From: Sphingomonadaceae bacterium
Lineage (GTDB): Bacteria; Pseudomonadota; Alphaproteobacteria; Sphingomonadales; Sphingomonadaceae
Length of the DNA stretch: 64,000 nucleotides
Assembly: GCA_025056155.1 (NCBI GenBank)
Contig: JANWWL010000004.1
Span: 186,001-250,000 of the forward strand
Direction: 5' to 3'
Position 1 is the stretch's first letter. Each line of letters opens with the position of its first letter. The translations under genes were made by a program, and so were the position numbers. The notes under the pieces were generated by a model that worked only from the letters and a program-made list of their open reading frames with translations, was not told where the DNA came from and ran no database searches. This document shows, one piece after another, positions 44,687 to 55,591 of the stretch.

Positions 44687-45826
44687 GTGGACGGCATCGT
44701 GGCCCCCGGCATTCCCTTCACGATCATCATGTTCCTCGTCGTGTTGGGAGTGCTCGTGTTCGTGCACGAGCTGGGCCATTACGCGGCGGCCCGCCTTCTG
44801 GGCATCCGGGTCGAGACCTTCTCGGTCGGCTTCGGCCGCGAGCTCGTGGGGTTCACCGACCGGCACGGCACCCGCTGGAAGGTGGGTTGGATCCCGCTGG
44901 GCGGCTACGCGAAGTTCGTGGGCGACCTGGACGCGGCGAGCCGGCCCGATCCCGCAACCTTCGCCCTGCCCGAAGCGGAAAAGCGCGCGCTGTTCGCCTT
45001 CCGACCCGTCTGGCAGCGGGCGCTGGTCGTGGCGGCGGGGCCTGCCGTGAACTTCCTGTTCGCCATCCTGCTGTTCGCCGGTTTCTTCATGACGTGGGGC
45101 CACCAGTACACCCCGCCCGTGGTGGGCGAGGTGGTGCCGGGCAGTCCGGCGGCCGCGGCCGGCCTGGCGCCCGGCGACCGGCTGGTGGCGGTCGGTGGCC
45201 GGCCGGTCGACCGGTTCGAGGACGTGGTTCGGCTGGTGGCCGTCTCGGCCGGTCGGCCGCTGGAACTCGAGGTGGAGCGGGCCGGCCGACGCCTGGTGCT
45301 CGAGGCCCTGCCCGCCGCCGAGACGGAGATCGACCGGTTTGGCAATCGCCACGTGAAGGGGCGGCTGGGGATCCGCAGCGGCCCCCCGGTCGTCGAGCGG
45401 CGCGGGCCGGTGGAAGCGGTCGTGCACGCCGTCGACGAGACGGTCGAGATCACCCGGCTCATGGGCGAGGTGCTCGTTCAGGTGGTCACGGGGCGTCGCC
45501 CTCTCGACGAGCTCGGCGGACCGCTCCGGATCGCCAAGGCCTCGGGAGAGTCCGCCGCCATGGGCCTGGCGGCGTTCGTCACCTTCGTCGCCCTCATCTC
45601 CATCAACCTGGGCTTCGCGAACCTCCTGCCCGTGCCCATGCTCGACGGCGGCCATCTTCTCCTCTACGCCGTCGAGGCCATCCGGCGCCGGCCGCTCGAG
45701 CCGCGCCTTCAGGAAATCGCATTCATGATGGGTTTCGTCTTCCTCGTGTCGCTCATGTTCCTGCTTACGGTGAACGACCTCGCCTCGTTCGGCCTGTGGC
45801 GGGATCCCGCCTCGCCCCAAGGATAG
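44687..45826 (+). CDS. rseP: Site-2 protease RseP
   Basis: A 379-residue intramembrane zinc protease. H27, E28 and H31 in FVHELGHYAAARLLG lie in the first helix, a PDZ domain covers about 130-210 (VVGEVVPGSPAAAAGLAPGDRLVAVGG), and the third metal ligand is in NLLPVPMLDGGHLL near the C-terminus. It cleaves membrane-bound substrates in envelope stress signalling. The GTG start is 9 bp after dxr, and bamA follows 7 bp later. Confidence 0.95.
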   Translation: MDGIVAPGIPFTIIMFLVVLGVLVFVHELGHYAAARLLGIRVETFSVGFGRELVGFTDRHGTRWKVGWIPLGGYAKFVGDLDAASRPDPATFALPEAEKRALFAFRPVWQRALVVAAGPAVNFLFAILLFAGFFMTWGHQYTPPVVGEVVPGSPAAAAGLAPGDRLVAVGGRPVDRFEDVVRLVAVSAGRPLELEVERAGRRLVLEALPAAETEIDRFGNRHVKGRLGIRSGPPVVERRGPVEAVVHAVDETVEITRLMGEVLVQVVTGRRPLDELGGPLRIAKASGESAAMGLAAFVTFVALISINLGFANLLPVPMLDGGHLLLYAVEAIRRRPLEPRLQEIAFMMGFVFLVSLMFLLTVNDLASFGLWRDPASPQG

Positions 45827-45833
45827 CCGTCCG

Positions 45834-48356
45834 GTGTCCCACGTCTCGGGCCGTCGGGCGGGCCGCCGCGCGCGCGGCCTTGGCGTCCGTCTCGTGGCGG
45901 TGCTGCTCGCCACGGCCGCCTGGCCGGTGGCCGCTCAGGCCCCGGGGGCGCCGGTTGCCGCAAGCCAAGGGCGCATCCGCTCGCTGAGCGTTCGCGGGAA
46001 CGAGCGGCTCGAGGTCGAAACCGTGCTGTCGTACACTGACCTGGCCCCGGGCCAGGCCTATGATCGGGAGCGCCTGGACCGAGCGCTCAAGGATCTGTTC
46101 GCCAGCGAGCTCTTTGCCGACGTGCGCATCCGCGACGACGGCCAGGGCAACCTCGTGATCGAAATCCGCGAGAACCCGGTCGTCAACCGGGTCCTGGTGG
46201 AGGGCGCCAAGCGGGTGAAGGAAGACAAGATCCGCGAGGAAATTCGCATTGCCCCCCGCCAGATCTACACGCGCTCGCGCGTGCGTTCGGACGTGGCCCG
46301 GATCCTCGAACTCTATCGTCGCTCGGGCCGGTTCGCAGCCCGAGTGGAGCCCAAGATCGTCCAACTCGAGCAGAACCGAGTGGACGTGGTCTTCGAAATC
46401 TCGGAAGGACCGAAATCGAATATCCGGCAGATCAACATCGTGGGGAACGAGCGCTTCTCGGACCGCAAGCTGCGGGGCGAGATGGCCACCCGCCAGGCTC
46501 GGCCGCTCCGCATCTTCACCTCGCGCGACACCTACGACCCCGACCGCCTGGCCTTCGACCAGCAGAAACTGCGGCAGTTCTACCTGACCCAGGGCTACGC
46601 CGACTTCCGGGTCGTCTCGGCCATCGCCGAGCTGACGCCCGACCGGCGGGACTTCATCGTGACCTACGTGGTCGAGGAAGGCGAGCGTTACCGGTTCGGC
46701 GAGGTCGATCTGGTGAGCCAGCTGCGCGACGTGAAGGCCGAGGACTTCAAGCGGCTGCTGCCGATGAAGCCGGGCGACTGGTACAACGCCAAGCAGATCG
46801 AGGACACGATCGACTCGCTCACCAACGCGATCGGCCTGCTGGGCTACGCTTTCGCCGACATCCGGCCGCAGTTTCGCCGCGACCGCGACAAGCGCGAGAT
46901 GAACGTGACCTTCCTCGTCAACGAGACGCCGAGGGTCTACGTGGAATCGGTCAACATCCGCGGCAACACGATCACCCGCGACGAGGTGGTGCGCCGCGAG
47001 TTCCGGCTGGCCGAAGGCGATGCCTTCAACAGCGTGCGCGTGCGCCGCTCGCGCGACCGCATCCAATCGCTGGGCTTCTTTCAGGAAAAGCTCGAGATCG
47101 AGCAGAAGCCCGGAGCCGCGCCCGACCAGGTGACGCTGGAAGTCAACCTCGAGGAACGGCCCACCGGATCCATTCAGGTGTCGGCGGGTTATTCCACGCT
47201 CGAAGGGTTGATCCTCAACTTCGCCATCCAACAGCGCAATTTCCGGGGCCGTGCGCAGAACCTGCGGTTCGGAGTCAACTGGTCCAGGTGGTCCCGCGGG
47301 ATCGACATCGGCTTCACCGAACCCTATGTCGGCGGCCGCAACGTCGCCCTGGGCGTGGACGTCTTCCGGCGGGATTTCCGGTCGTTTCGCTTCGGGGCCG
47401 CCGGCGAGCAGTTCGACACCTTCCGGCAGACGACGACCGGCTTCCAGGCGCGCACCGGCTTTCCCGTGACCGAATATTGGTCGGCCTCCGTGCGCTACGG
47501 CTTCACCTTCGACGACGTGACGATCGACGAGAACCTCTACTTCACCGACGGGCGGTGCGATCCCATCAAGGCTGGCCGCTACATCTGCGACGCGCTGGGC
47601 CGCTATCGCACGTCGCTCCTCGGTTATACCCTGTCGTATTCGACCCTCGACAACGTCCTCAATCCGTCCCGTGGCCAGCGCCTGGCCATTTCGCAGGATC
47701 TGGCAGGCCCGGGCGGCACCGTGCGCTACCTGCGCACCCGGGTGAACTACGACCGTTACTGGAACGTCTGGCGGGGGTTCATCCTGAACGTCGGGGGCGA
47801 GGCCGGAAACATCTTCAGCCTCGATAATCAGGAGATTCGCCTGACCGACCGTTTCTTCCTGGGCGAGCCGCGGTTCCGCGGCTTCGACATCCGGGGCGTG
47901 GGCCCCCGGGTGATCCGCAAGCCGCTCCTGGCCGACGGGACGCCGAACGAGGACCCCGACACCTGGCTCAACGACTCGGTGGGGGGGCGCAACTATTATC
48001 TCGGGCGAATCGAGCTCATCGTGCCATTGGGCGCGACGGGTGCCGAGCTCGGCATCCGCCCCTCGGCCTATGTCGACGTGGGCTCGCTCTGGGCCTCCAA
48101 CCCCGGCAGCCTGCTGTTCTGCCCGAACATCCCCGCCACCGGCCCCGTTCCGCCGGGATGCCCCGATGCGGAGGGCAGCGTGGGCTTCCGCGAGTTCTAC
48201 GTGGGCGATACCTGGAAGCCCCGGATCTCGGTGGGCGTGGGCGTGAACTGGAATTCACCCTTCGGCCCCTTCCGGATCGACATCGCCCGGCCGCTCAAGA
48301 AGTCCACGGGGGACCAGGAACAACTCTTCACCTTCAACGTGGGGACCGCCTTCTGA
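45834..48356 (+). CDS. bamA: Outer membrane assembly factor BamA
   Basis: An 840-residue Omp85 protein. The signal peptide ends near residue 42 (WPVAAQA), five POTRA domains follow (about 45-440; first [20 protein letters not shown]), then a 16-strand barrel with [20 protein letters not shown] (the VRGF/Y loop region) and the final strand ending TFNVGTAF. It inserts outer-membrane proteins together with BamD (24 kb). The GTG start at 45834 lies 7 bp after rseP. The stop overlaps the next ATG (TGATG). Confidence 0.97.
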   Translation: MSHVSGRRAGRRARGLGVRLVAVLLATAAWPVAAQAPGAPVAASQGRIRSLSVRGNERLEVETVLSYTDLAPGQAYDRERLDRALKDLFASELFADVRIRDDGQGNLVIEIRENPVVNRVLVEGAKRVKEDKIREEIRIAPRQIYTRSRVRSDVARILELYRRSGRFAARVEPKIVQLEQNRVDVVFEISEGPKSNIRQINIVGNERFSDRKLRGEMATRQARPLRIFTSRDTYDPDRLAFDQQKLRQFYLTQGYADFRVVSAIAELTPDRRDFIVTYVVEEGERYRFGEVDLVSQLRDVKAEDFKRLLPMKPGDWYNAKQIEDTIDSLTNAIGLLGYAFADIRPQFRRDRDKREMNVTFLVNETPRVYVESVNIRGNTITRDEVVRREFRLAEGDAFNSVRVRRSRDRIQSLGFFQEKLEIEQKPGAAPDQVTLEVNLEERPTGSIQVSAGYSTLEGLILNFAIQQRNFRGRAQNLRFGVNWSRWSRGIDIGFTEPYVGGRNVALGVDVFRRDFRSFRFGAAGEQFDTFRQTTTGFQARTGFPVTEYWSASVRYGFTFDDVTIDENLYFTDGRCDPIKAGRYICDALGRYRTSLLGYTLSYSTLDNVLNPSRGQRLAISQDLAGPGGTVRYLRTRVNYDRYWNVWRGFILNVGGEAGNIFSLDNQEIRLTDRFFLGEPRFRGFDIRGVGPRVIRKPLLADGTPNEDPDTWLNDSVGGRNYYLGRIELIVPLGATGAELGIRPSAYVDVGSLWASNPGSLLFCPNIPATGPVPPGCPDAEGSVGFREFYVGDTWKPRISVGVGVNWNSPFGPFRIDIARPLKKSTGDQEQLFTFNVGTAF

Positions 48357-48913
48357 TGCGCATCCTGCTCTTCGTCGCGCCGCTCATGGCCGCGCCGGCC
48401 GCGGCCCAGCAGCTGTCACCGGCCGTCATCGTCGTGGTCGACCTCGACCGCGTGGTGGCGGAGAGCGCCGCGGGCAAGGCCGCCGTCTCCGAGCTCCAGA
48501 CCCGGGCCAATGCGCTGAGAGCTCGGGCCCAGACGCTGGGCAGCCAGTTGCAGGCGGACGCCCAGGCGATCCAGCAGGGCCAGGCCAGCAAGACGCTGCA
48601 GGGCCCTCAGCTCGAGCAGCGCGTGAAGGCCCTGCAAGAGAAGGAAAGCGCCGCGCGGGCCGAAATCGGCAAGGGCGAGGAGGAGCTTGCGCGCGCCCAG
48701 CAATACGTGCTGCAGCAAATCAACACCGCCGTGCAGCCCATCATCTCGCAGATCATGCGCGAACGCGGGGCCGCGATCGTGCTGGCCCAGCAAGCCACGA
48801 TCCAGCATTCGGCCAGCTTGAACATCACCAACGAGGTGCTGGCCCGCCTGAACGCCGCCTTGCCCAAGGTGTCGACCACCCCGCCGGCCGCTCCTCCGGC
48901 CCCGGCCCGATGA
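48356..48913 (+). CDS. Skp/OmpH-family periplasmic chaperone
   Basis: A 185-residue protein with signal peptide ([18 protein letters not shown]), a small beta core ([14 protein letters not shown]) and long alpha-helical arms (about 40-150) as in Skp jellyfish-shaped trimers. It would ferry unfolded outer-membrane proteins to BamA. It is coupled to bamA by TGATG overlap and to fabZ by ATGA. lpxD, usually found after skp, is missing. Confidence 0.9.
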   Translation: MRILLFVAPLMAAPAAAQQLSPAVIVVVDLDRVVAESAAGKAAVSELQTRANALRARAQTLGSQLQADAQAIQQGQASKTLQGPQLEQRVKALQEKESAARAEIGKGEEELARAQQYVLQQINTAVQPIISQIMRERGAAIVLAQQATIQHSASLNITNEVLARLNAALPKVSTTPPAAPPAPAR

Positions 48914-49374
48914 GCGACGGCGGCGTGCGCGACATCGCGGCCATTCTGGGGATGCTGCCGCATCGCTTCCCGATGCTGATGGTGGACCGGGTGGCCGAGC
49001 TGGTGCCGGGCGAACGCATCCGGGCGCTCAAGGCGGTGACGGTGAACGAGCCCTACTTCCCTGGCCACTTTCCCGGCCGGCCGATCATGCCGGGCGTGCT
49101 CATCGTCGAGGCGCTGGCCCAGGCGGCCGGCGTGCTGGCCATCGAAAGCCTGGGCCTGAAGGGCTCGGGCCGGCTGGTCTACTTCCTCGCAATCGAACAG
49201 GCCAAGTTCCGCCGGCCGGTGGAGCCGGGGTGCCTGCTCGAACTCGAGGTGAACTTCCTCCAGCGCCGGGGCAACGTCTGCCGGTTCACGGGGGCGGCCC
49301 GGCGCGACGGCGAGGTCGCGGCCGAAGCCCGCTTCACCGCTATGGTGGGGGATCCGCCGGCCGCCGCGGCCTAG
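48910..49374 (+). CDS. fabZ: 3-hydroxyacyl-[ACP] dehydratase FabZ
   Basis: A 154-residue hotdog-fold dehydratase of fatty acid elongation. The active-site histidine is in [16 protein letters not shown] and the acid in [23 protein letters not shown] is the conserved opening. It directly follows skp. lpxA and lpxB, normally downstream in LPS-producing relatives, are not here, and the strand changes immediately after its stop. Confidence 0.95.
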   Translation: MSDGGVRDIAAILGMLPHRFPMLMVDRVAELVPGERIRALKAVTVNEPYFPGHFPGRPIMPGVLIVEALAQAAGVLAIESLGLKGSGRLVYFLAIEQAKFRRPVEPGCLLELEVNFLQRRGNVCRFTGAARRDGEVAAEARFTAMVGDPPAAAA

Positions 49375-49493
49375 GACAAGGTTCGCCGGGTAGCGCGCTG
49401 CCGGCCGGCCCAACGCAGCAAGCCCGCCACGGCAGCCCCCGCCGCTCCGCCCGCCGCCAGGAGTCCCAACCCATCGACCAGGACATCCGCCAT
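49371..49493 (-). CDS. Small single-pass membrane protein (40 residues)
   Basis: An ORF of 40 residues: [10 protein letters not shown], then an Ala/Gly-rich hydrophobic helix (about 9-27) and a basic C-terminus ([11 protein letters not shown]). AGGAGA lies six bases before the ATG, a TAGCCT -10-like box lies further upstream, and an 8-bp-arm palindrome covers that box. The stop shares bases with the convergent fabZ stop. No family is recognised. Support comes from the ribosome binding site, the membrane helix and the regulatory-looking upstream DNA. Confidence 0.45.
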   Translation of the reverse strand: MADVLVDGLGLLAAGGAAGAAVAGLLRWAGRQRATRRTLS

Positions 49494-49511
49494 GGGCGTC
49501 TCCTTCGCTCA

Positions 49512-49533
49512 TGCAGCAGGCTAGTCTGCTGCA
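49512..49533 (-). promoter_or_regulatory. Palindromic operator-like site
   Basis: TGCAGCAG (49512-49519) and CTGCTGCA (49526-49533) are perfect inverted repeats around a 6-base centre. On the minus strand the centre contains TAGCCT, positioned as a -10 box about 10 bases before the AGGAGA of the small membrane ORF. The -35 (TCGACT, 18 bp upstream) is weak. Confidence 0.45.
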
Positions 49534-49970
49534 GGTGCGAAGTCGAGTGGGGCGCGGTCGGCCGTGCGCGAGATTCGATAGAAAATGAACGTTCGGGTGG
49601 CCTGCGGGGAACCCGCCGTGCGCGCTGGCGCTGGGCCGGCGGGCGGGTCGGAGGGAGGCATCGGCAAGCGGAGCGCCGACGCTTTCGGATTCCTTGGGCC
49701 GCGATGGCCCTTCGAGGCCACGGCGGGCTCCGGTGCCCGGCCTTGGGGGGCCGGCCGCCACGGAGAAGCCGGTGCCAAGGGGTGCACGGGGCGGCCGACA
49801 CCGCCGTAACGGCCCGCATCCGGTCGGAAGTCGGGGGATGGGCGAGGGTGGTGGGAGAGCGTCAGCGCCCTGTAGCGGTGGCGGCGCCCGCGGCCTGCCT
49901 CGATGGGGGCGGCGGCCCGGGATGGCGGATGGGCCATCGGGGGCTTGAAGGGTCAGCACGGGCCAGCAGC

Positions 49971-50001
49971 ACGCCCCCCGGGCGGGCGTCTCCGGGGGCG
50001 T
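49971..50001 (-). terminator. Stem-loop after ivd
   Basis: ACGCCCCC (49971-49978) and GGGGGCGT (49994-50001) form a perfect 8-bp stem with a 15-base loop starting directly after the ivd stop on the minus strand. It lacks a T tract. It marks the probable end of the leucine-catabolic operon. Confidence 0.4.
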
Positions 50002-50002
50002 C

Positions 50003-51160
50003 TCAGGCAGTCTCCTCGAACAGCTCGCGGCCGATGAGGAAGCGGCGGATTTCGGACGTGCCGGCGCCAATCTCGTAGAGCTTGGCGTCGCGCAGCAGGC
50101 GGCCTGCCGGATAGTCGTTGATGTAGCCATTGCCGCCCAGCGCCTGGATCGTCTGCAGCGCCATCTGTGTGGCTCGTTCGGCGGCGTACAGGATGGCCCC
50201 GGCGGCGTCCTTGCGCGCGGGCTCGCCGCGGTCCAGCGCCTGGGCCACCGCATAGACATAGGCCCGGGCTGAGGAGAGGGCCACGTACATGTCGGCCAGC
50301 TTGGCCTGCATCAGCTGGAAGGTGCCGATGGGCTGGCCGAACTGCCGCCGCTGGTGGACGTAGGGCAGGACGAGGTCGAGGCAGGCCCGCATGATGCCGA
50401 GCGGCCCTCCCGCCAGCACGGCCCGTTCGGTATCGAGCCCCGACATCAGCACGCGCACCCCGCCCCCCACCTCGCCCAGGACATTCTCGGACGGGACGAA
50501 GCAGTCGGTGAAGACGAGCTCGCCCGTCTCGGAGCCGCGCATGCCGAGCTTGTCGAGCTTTTGGGCGGTCGCGAACCCCGGGAACGCGCGTTCGACGATG
50601 AAGGCGGTGATCCCCCGTGGTCCGGCGTCGGGGTCCGTCTTGGCGTAGACCACGAGGACGTCGGCCTGGGGGCCGTTCGTGATCCAGAACTTCCGCCCGT
50701 TGAGCACGTAGCCGTCGTCCCGCCGCTCGGCCTTAAGGCGCATGGAGACAACGTCCGAGCCCGCCTCGGGCTCGGACATGGCGAGCGCTCCGACCCAGGC
50801 CCCCGACAACAGTCGGGGCAAATAGCGCGCCTTCTGCGGCGGGGTCCCCCAGCGGGCGATCTGGTTCACGCACAGGTTGGAATGCGCTCCGTAGGACAGG
50901 CCGACGGCCGCTGAGGCCCGGCTCAGCTCCTCCATGGCGACGACGTGGGCCAGGTAGCCGAGGCCCGCCCCGCCGTCGGCTGTGGGGACGGTGATGCCGA
51001 AGAGGCCGAGTTCGCCCAGACGCGGCCACAAGTGCCGGGGGAACGCGTCGGTCCGGTCGATCCGGTCGGCGAGCGGAGCGACCTCCGACTCGGCGAATGC
51101 CCGGACCGTGCTTCGCAGCATGTCGATGTCCTGGCCCAGGTCGAAGCGCAGCTCGCCCAT
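50003..51160 (-). CDS. ivd: Isovaleryl-CoA dehydrogenase
   Basis: A 385-residue FAD-dependent acyl-CoA dehydrogenase. It has [49 protein letters not shown], the IVD-type catalytic base motif [15 protein letters not shown] and the C-terminal [34 protein letters not shown]. With mccA, mccB and the hydratase in the same operon it should oxidise isovaleryl-CoA to 3-methylcrotonyl-CoA in leucine breakdown. The ATG at 51160 is 11 bp after mccA. Confidence 0.93.
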   Translation of the reverse strand: MGELRFDLGQDIDMLRSTVRAFAESEVAPLADRIDRTDAFPRHLWPRLGELGLFGITVPTADGGAGLGYLAHVVAMEELSRASAAVGLSYGAHSNLCVNQIARWGTPPQKARYLPRLLSGAWVGALAMSEPEAGSDVVSMRLKAERRDDGYVLNGRKFWITNGPQADVLVVYAKTDPDAGPRGITAFIVERAFPGFATAQKLDKLGMRGSETGELVFTDCFVPSENVLGEVGGGVRVLMSGLDTERAVLAGGPLGIMRACLDLVLPYVHQRRQFGQPIGTFQLMQAKLADMYVALSSARAYVYAVAQALDRGEPARKDAAGAILYAAERATQMALQTIQALGGNGYINDYPAGRLLRDAKLYEIGAGTSEIRRFLIGRELFEETA

Positions 51161-51170
51161 GACGGCCGTC

Positions 51171-53174
51171 CTAACGGGCCGGGGGCGTGCCGCAAGGCGG
51201 AACGCCCGAGGAGGCCGCCCTGGCCAGGGTGAGCAGGGGCGCACCCAGCGTCACTTGGGCCCCGGGCTCGGCCCACACCGCTTCGACCACGCCGTCGAAC
51301 GGGGCTAGCAGGCGGTGTTCCATCTTCATGGCTTCCAGCACCAGCAGCCGGTCGCCCGCCCGCACGCTTGTCCCCGCCTCCACGTCGAGGGCGAGCACGC
51401 GGCCTGGCATCGGAGCCGCGATGAGGCCATCGGCCGGGCCCGCGGCCGCCCGCCTGGCCCAGGCGGGGTTCTGGGCCAGAAGGCGCCACGTGAAGCCTTC
51501 CCATCGCACCTCCCACCCCCGCTTGATCGCCACCACCACGGGGCGGGCGGTTCCTTCGGGTCCGCGCACGACCCATCGGCCATCCGGCGCGGAGCGGACT
51601 TCAAGAACCGACCCAGGCGCCACCTCGACCGAAACGCCATCGGGCCCTCGGCCGACGGTGCAGGCGTGGGCCGTGCCGTCGGGGCTCCAGAACCCCAGGC
51701 GGGAGGCCGCCGGCAAGTTGAGGCGGAACGGCCGGGCAAAGCCGGGTCCGTCGTCGGCCGGGAACGAGGCGGCGGCCACGGCGGCCAGCGCCGCCGGCGG
51801 CGGAGGCAGCGAGGCCTCGAGTTCGACCGCATGGCGGGGGAGGAAGCCGGTCTCGACGTCGCCGGTCCGGAAAGTGGGATGGGCCACCACGCGGGCCAGG
51901 AAGCCGCGATTGGTCGCCACGCCCTCGACCACCGTGCCGTCGAGTGCGGCCACCATCCGTTCGATGGCCTCGGCCCGGCTGGGCCCATGCACCACCAGCT
52001 TGGCAAGAAGAGAGTCGTAGTCGAGCCCCACGACGCTGCCCTCCTCAACGCCCGTGTCGACCCGGACGGCGTCTGGCCACACGAGGCGGGCGATTCGGCC
52101 CGTGGCGGGCAGGAACCCCGCCTCGGCCTGTTCGGCGCACAACCGCACCTCGATCGCATGGCCGGTGGCTTCGATGGCATCCTGGCACAGCGGCAACATC
52201 TCGCCGCGGGCCACGCACAGCTGCCATTCCACCAGGTCGAGGCCGGTGATCGCCTCGGTCACCGGATGCTCGACCTGCAGGCGCGGGTTCATCTCGATGA
52301 AGAAGAAGCGCGGGTCGCCATGGGAATCGAGGTCGTCGAGGTCGAGCAGGAATTCGACGGTGCCGGCATTGCAGTAACCGATGGCCTGGGCGGCGGTCAC
52401 GGCGGCCGCCCCCAGGGCCTGGCGCACGCGCTCCGACAGGCCCGGGGCCGGCGCTTCCTCGACGAGCTTCTGGTGGCGGCGTTGCACCGAGCAGTCGCGT
52501 TCGAACATGTGCACGACGTTGCCGTGGACGTCGCCGAACACCTGCACTTCGACGTGCCGGGGCCGGCGCACCAATCGCTCGAGCATCAGGGCGTCGTTGC
52601 CGAAGGCCGCGGCCGCCTCGCGCCGGGCGGCGACCAGGGCGTCGAGCAGCTCCTCGCGGGTGTGGACCACGCGCAGGCCCCGCCCCCCGCCCCCCGCCAC
52701 GGCCTTCACCACCAGTGGAAAGCCCAGCGTGACCGCCAGCCGCTCGAGCTCGGCGAGCGACGGGTCGCGGGGCATCATGCCCGGCAGCACGGGCAGGCCG
52801 GCGGCCTTCATCCGCGCTTTCGCCGCGTCCTTAAGGCCCATGAGACGGAGCACGTCGGGCGAAGGCCCCACAAAGGTCCGCCCTTCGGCGATGACCGCCT
52901 CGGCGAACTCGGCATTCTCGGACAGAAAGCCATAGCCTGGATGGACGGCGTCCGCTCCGGTGGCGCGCAGCGCCTCGATTAGGCGGGGAATCGAGAGGTA
53001 GCTGTCGTGCGGGGCGGGCGGGCCCAGGCGGAACGCCTCGTCGGCCGAGCGCACGTGCGGGCTTCCGGCATCGGCGTCTGAAAAGACGGCTACGGTCCGG
53101 ATGCCCAGGCGACGGGCCGTGCGGATAATGCGGCAGGCGATCTCGCCGCGATTGGCGATGAGGAGCTTCCTCAT
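51171..53174 (-). CDS. mccA: Methylcrotonyl-CoA carboxylase alpha (biotin) subunit
   Basis: A 667-residue subunit with biotin carboxylase (about 1-450; [43 protein letters not shown]), a linker, and a C-terminal biotinyl domain with K617 in [11 protein letters not shown]. It carboxylates biotin with ATP and bicarbonate for transfer to 3-methylcrotonyl-CoA by MccB. The substrate assignment rests on operon context, since propionyl- and acetyl-CoA carboxylase alpha chains look similar. The ATG overlaps the hydratase stop (ATGA). Confidence 0.92.
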   Translation of the reverse strand: MRKLLIANRGEIACRIIRTARRLGIRTVAVFSDADAGSPHVRSADEAFRLGPPAPHDSYLSIPRLIEALRATGADAVHPGYGFLSENAEFAEAVIAEGRTFVGPSPDVLRLMGLKDAAKARMKAAGLPVLPGMMPRDPSLAELERLAVTLGFPLVVKAVAGGGGRGLRVVHTREELLDALVAARREAAAAFGNDALMLERLVRRPRHVEVQVFGDVHGNVVHMFERDCSVQRRHQKLVEEAPAPGLSERVRQALGAAAVTAAQAIGYCNAGTVEFLLDLDDLDSHGDPRFFFIEMNPRLQVEHPVTEAITGLDLVEWQLCVARGEMLPLCQDAIEATGHAIEVRLCAEQAEAGFLPATGRIARLVWPDAVRVDTGVEEGSVVGLDYDSLLAKLVVHGPSRAEAIERMVAALDGTVVEGVATNRGFLARVVAHPTFRTGDVETGFLPRHAVELEASLPPPPAALAAVAAASFPADDGPGFARPFRLNLPAASRLGFWSPDGTAHACTVGRGPDGVSVEVAPGSVLEVRSAPDGRWVVRGPEGTARPVVVAIKRGWEVRWEGFTWRLLAQNPAWARRAAAGPADGLIAAPMPGRVLALDVEAGTSVRAGDRLLVLEAMKMEHRLLAPFDGVVEAVWAEPGAQVTLGAPLLTLARAASSGVPPCGTPPAR

Positions 53175-53944
53175 GCCCTCGGGCTCCAAGAGGGTCGACG
53201 CCGCTCGAGGAGTGCCGACAGGCCCTCGCGCGCTTCGGCGGTCGCCCGCCGGGCGGCAATGCGCCGTGCCGTCTCGGCCCTGAGGGCGGCATCCGGCACC
53301 CGGCCGGCCACGTCGGCCACCAGGCGCTTGGCCTCGGCCACCGCCCCGGGCGCGCCCTCGAGGAGGGCCTCGATCCAGGCCCGGGCCATGCCCTCGGGCG
53401 GATCGGCGACGGCATGGATCAGGCCCAGCCGCAGCGCTTCCGCAGCGTCGAAGCGCTCGCCGGTCAAGAACCAGCGCCGGGCCGCCCGCGCCCCGATCGC
53501 CCGGATCACGAACGGCGAAATGGTGGCAGGGGTGAGGCCCAGGCGCACCTCGCTGAAGGCGAAGCGGGTGTCGGGGTGGGCCACCGCCAGGTCGGCGCAG
53601 GCCACGAGGCCTGCCCCCCCGCCGACGGCCGCCCCGTGCACCACGGCCACGACCGGACAGGGGCAGGAGTCCACGGCGGCCAGCATGTCGGCCAGGCGAC
53701 GGGCGTCGGCCTCGTTCACGTCCGGGGGCCAGCTCGCCGCCCGCCGCATCCAGTCGGCGTCCGCCCCCGCACAGAAGACGGGCCCGGCACCGGCCAGCAC
53801 CACCACCCGGGGCGGGTTGGACGCGAAGGTCAGAAAGGCCTGGGCCAAGGCCGCCACCACGGCATCATCGAAGGCGTTGCGCTTCTCGGGCCGGGCGAGG
53901 GTAACGCGCGCCACGCCCGAAGCGTCGGTTGCGACCTCGAGCAA
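53171..53944 (-). CDS. liuC: Enoyl-CoA hydratase, likely methylglutaconyl-CoA hydratase
   Basis: A 257-residue crotonase-fold protein with the oxyanion-hole regions VFCAGADADWM and HGAAVGGGAGLVACADLAVA and the LGLTPATISPFVIRAIG stretch seen in LiuC-type hydratases. In this operon it would hydrate 3-methylglutaconyl-CoA to HMG-CoA. The TTG start at 53944 lies 3 bp after the mccB stop; no other start gives a complete N-terminus (MLEVATDASGVARVTLARPEKRNA pattern). Confidence 0.88.
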   Translation of the reverse strand: MLEVATDASGVARVTLARPEKRNAFDDAVVAALAQAFLTFASNPPRVVVLAGAGPVFCAGADADWMRRAASWPPDVNEADARRLADMLAAVDSCPCPVVAVVHGAAVGGGAGLVACADLAVAHPDTRFAFSEVRLGLTPATISPFVIRAIGARAARRWFLTGERFDAAEALRLGLIHAVADPPEGMARAWIEALLEGAPGAVAEAKRLVADVAGRVPDAALRAETARRIAARRATAEAREGLSALLERRRPSWSPRA

Positions 53945-53947
53945 GGG

Positions 53948-55522
53948 CTACATCCGGAACAGGCCGAAGCGGGTGTCGGCCATGGGCGCGTTGAGCGCCA
54001 CGGCCAGCGAGAGGGCCAGCACCGTGCGCGTGTCTTCGGGTGCGATGATGCCGTCGTCCCACAGGCGGGCGCTGGCGTACCAGGGGTTGCCCTGGCGCTC
54101 GTACTGGGCGCGGATGGGGGCCTTGAAGGCTTCCTCTTCGGCCGGGGTCGCGAAGCCGCCCGACCGCACGGTGGCCAGCACGCTCGCCGCCTGCTCACCC
54201 CCCATCACCGAGATGCGGGCGTTCGGCCACATCCACAGGAACCGGGGTTCGTAGGCGCGCCCGCACATGGCGTAATTGCCCGCGCCGAAGGACCCACCGA
54301 TGACGACGGTGATCTTGGGCACGCCGGCGGTCGCCACCGCCGTGACCAGCTTGGCCCCGTGCTTGGCGATGCCTTCGTGTTCGTAGGCGCGGCCCACCAT
54401 GAAACCCGTGATGTTCTGCAGGAACAGCAGGGGAATGCGGCGCTGGCAGCACAGTTCGACGAAATGCGCCCCCTTGAGCGCCGATTCCGAGAAGAGGATC
54501 CCGTCGTTGGCCAGGATGCCCACGCGGATGCCTTCGATCCGGGCAAACCCCGTCACCAGCGTAGCGCCGTAGAGGGGCTTGAACTCGTCGAGTTCGGAGT
54601 CGTCCACGATCCGCGCGAGCACCTCGCGCACCGCGACGGGTTGCCGGGGGTCGAGGGGGGCCAGGGCGTCAAGTTCGCTCGGATCGAAGCGGGGCGGGCG
54701 TGGCGCCTCTCGTTCGGGCCCCAGCCCCTTGGGCAGCGTGGCGACGATCCGGCGGACCAGGTGCAGGGCGTGGGCGTCGTCCTCGGCCAGATGGTCCACC
54801 ACGCCCGAACGCCGGGCGTGGACGTCGCCGCCGCCCAGGTCCTCGGCGCTCACCTCTTCGCCGGTGGCGGCCTTCACGAGCGGTGGCCCGCCCAAGAAGA
54901 TGGTGCCTTGGCCGCGGACGATCACCGCCTCGTCGGCCATGGCGGGCACATAGGCGCCACCGGCCGTGCAGCTGCCCATGACGGCCGCGATCTGGGGGAT
55001 GCCGGCCGCCGACATCTGCGCTTGGTTGTAGAAGATGCGGCCGAAATGATCGCGATCGGGAAAGACTTCGTCCTGGCGGGGCAGGAAGGCGCCTCCGGAG
55101 TCCACCAGATAGATGCAGGGCAGGCGGTTGGCCAACGCGATCTCCTGCGCGCGCAGGTGCTTCTTGACGGTCAAGGGATAATAGGTGCCACCCTTCACCG
55201 TGGCGTCGTTGGCCACGATCATCACGAGCCGGCCCTCCACCTGGCCCACGCCGCAGACAAGGCCGGCCGCCGGCACGTCGTCCTCGTAGACGCCCCAGGC
55301 GGCGAACTGGCCGATTTCGAGGAACGCCGTGCCGGGATCCAGCAGGCGCTCGACCCGCTCGCGCGGCAAGAGCTTGCCGCGGGCCAGGTGGCGGGAACGG
55401 GCAGCCTCGGGGCCGCCCTGAGCCACCTGCCGGGCGCGGGCGCGCAGCTCGGCCACCAGGCCCTGCATGGCGTGCCGCGCGGCCTCGGCCGTGGCCGGCA
55501 GGGGCGTGCCGATCCTCCCCAT
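53948..55522 (-). CDS. mccB: Methylcrotonyl-CoA carboxylase beta subunit
   Basis: A 524-residue carboxyltransferase. It has [84 protein letters not shown] and [31 protein letters not shown], a set typical of MccB. It transfers CO2 from biotin to 3-methylcrotonyl-CoA. First gene of the mccB-liuC-mccA-ivd operon. The ATG at 55522 lies seven bases from a TAAGGC box. Confidence 0.95.
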   Translation of the reverse strand: MGRIGTPLPATAEAARHAMQGLVAELRARARQVAQGGPEAARSRHLARGKLLPRERVERLLDPGTAFLEIGQFAAWGVYEDDVPAAGLVCGVGQVEGRLVMIVANDATVKGGTYYPLTVKKHLRAQEIALANRLPCIYLVDSGGAFLPRQDEVFPDRDHFGRIFYNQAQMSAAGIPQIAAVMGSCTAGGAYVPAMADEAVIVRGQGTIFLGGPPLVKAATGEEVSAEDLGGGDVHARRSGVVDHLAEDDAHALHLVRRIVATLPKGLGPEREAPRPPRFDPSELDALAPLDPRQPVAVREVLARIVDDSELDEFKPLYGATLVTGFARIEGIRVGILANDGILFSESALKGAHFVELCCQRRIPLLFLQNITGFMVGRAYEHEGIAKHGAKLVTAVATAGVPKITVVIGGSFGAGNYAMCGRAYEPRFLWMWPNARISVMGGEQAASVLATVRSGGFATPAEEEAFKAPIRAQYERQGNPWYASARLWDDGIIAPEDTRTVLALSLAVALNAPMADTRFGLFRM

Positions 55523-55529
55523 CCCGAAC

Positions 55530-55558
55530 GCCTTACGGCCGGGCCGGTGCGGCGGGAA
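55530..55558 (-). promoter_or_regulatory. Candidate promoter of mccB operon
   Basis: On the minus strand TTCCCG (55558-55553), a 17-bp spacer and TAAGGC (55535-55530), seven bases before the ATG. The -35 is weak. The geometry matches the other leaderless candidates. It is divergent from, and adjacent to, the rpmE promoter. Confidence 0.3.
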
Positions 55559-55562
55559 GATG

Positions 55563-55591
55563 TTGCCCCGGCCCCATGGCCCCGCTATCGG
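55563..55591 (+). promoter_or_regulatory. Promoter of rpmE
   Basis: TTGCCC (55563-55568), a 17-bp spacer and TATCGG (55586-55591), giving a leader of about 50 bases with GAAGGAAA before the rpmE ATG. Confidence 0.5.

Larger units (their letters stand above)
49494..50002. other. Intergenic region between small ORF and ivd
   Basis: About 510 bp. It contains the palindrome at 49512-49533, an unusually AT-rich patch at about 49571-49590, and the inverted repeat next to ivd. Open frames here (for example 49585-49809 plus) have no family resemblance and no ribosome binding site. Nothing resembling RNase P RNA, tmRNA or 6S RNA was recognised. Confidence 0.45.

Noticed and set aside
49585-49809. 74-residue plus-strand frame with an AT-rich start region
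   Set aside because: No ribosome binding site, low-complexity Gly/Ala/Arg product and no family resemblance.
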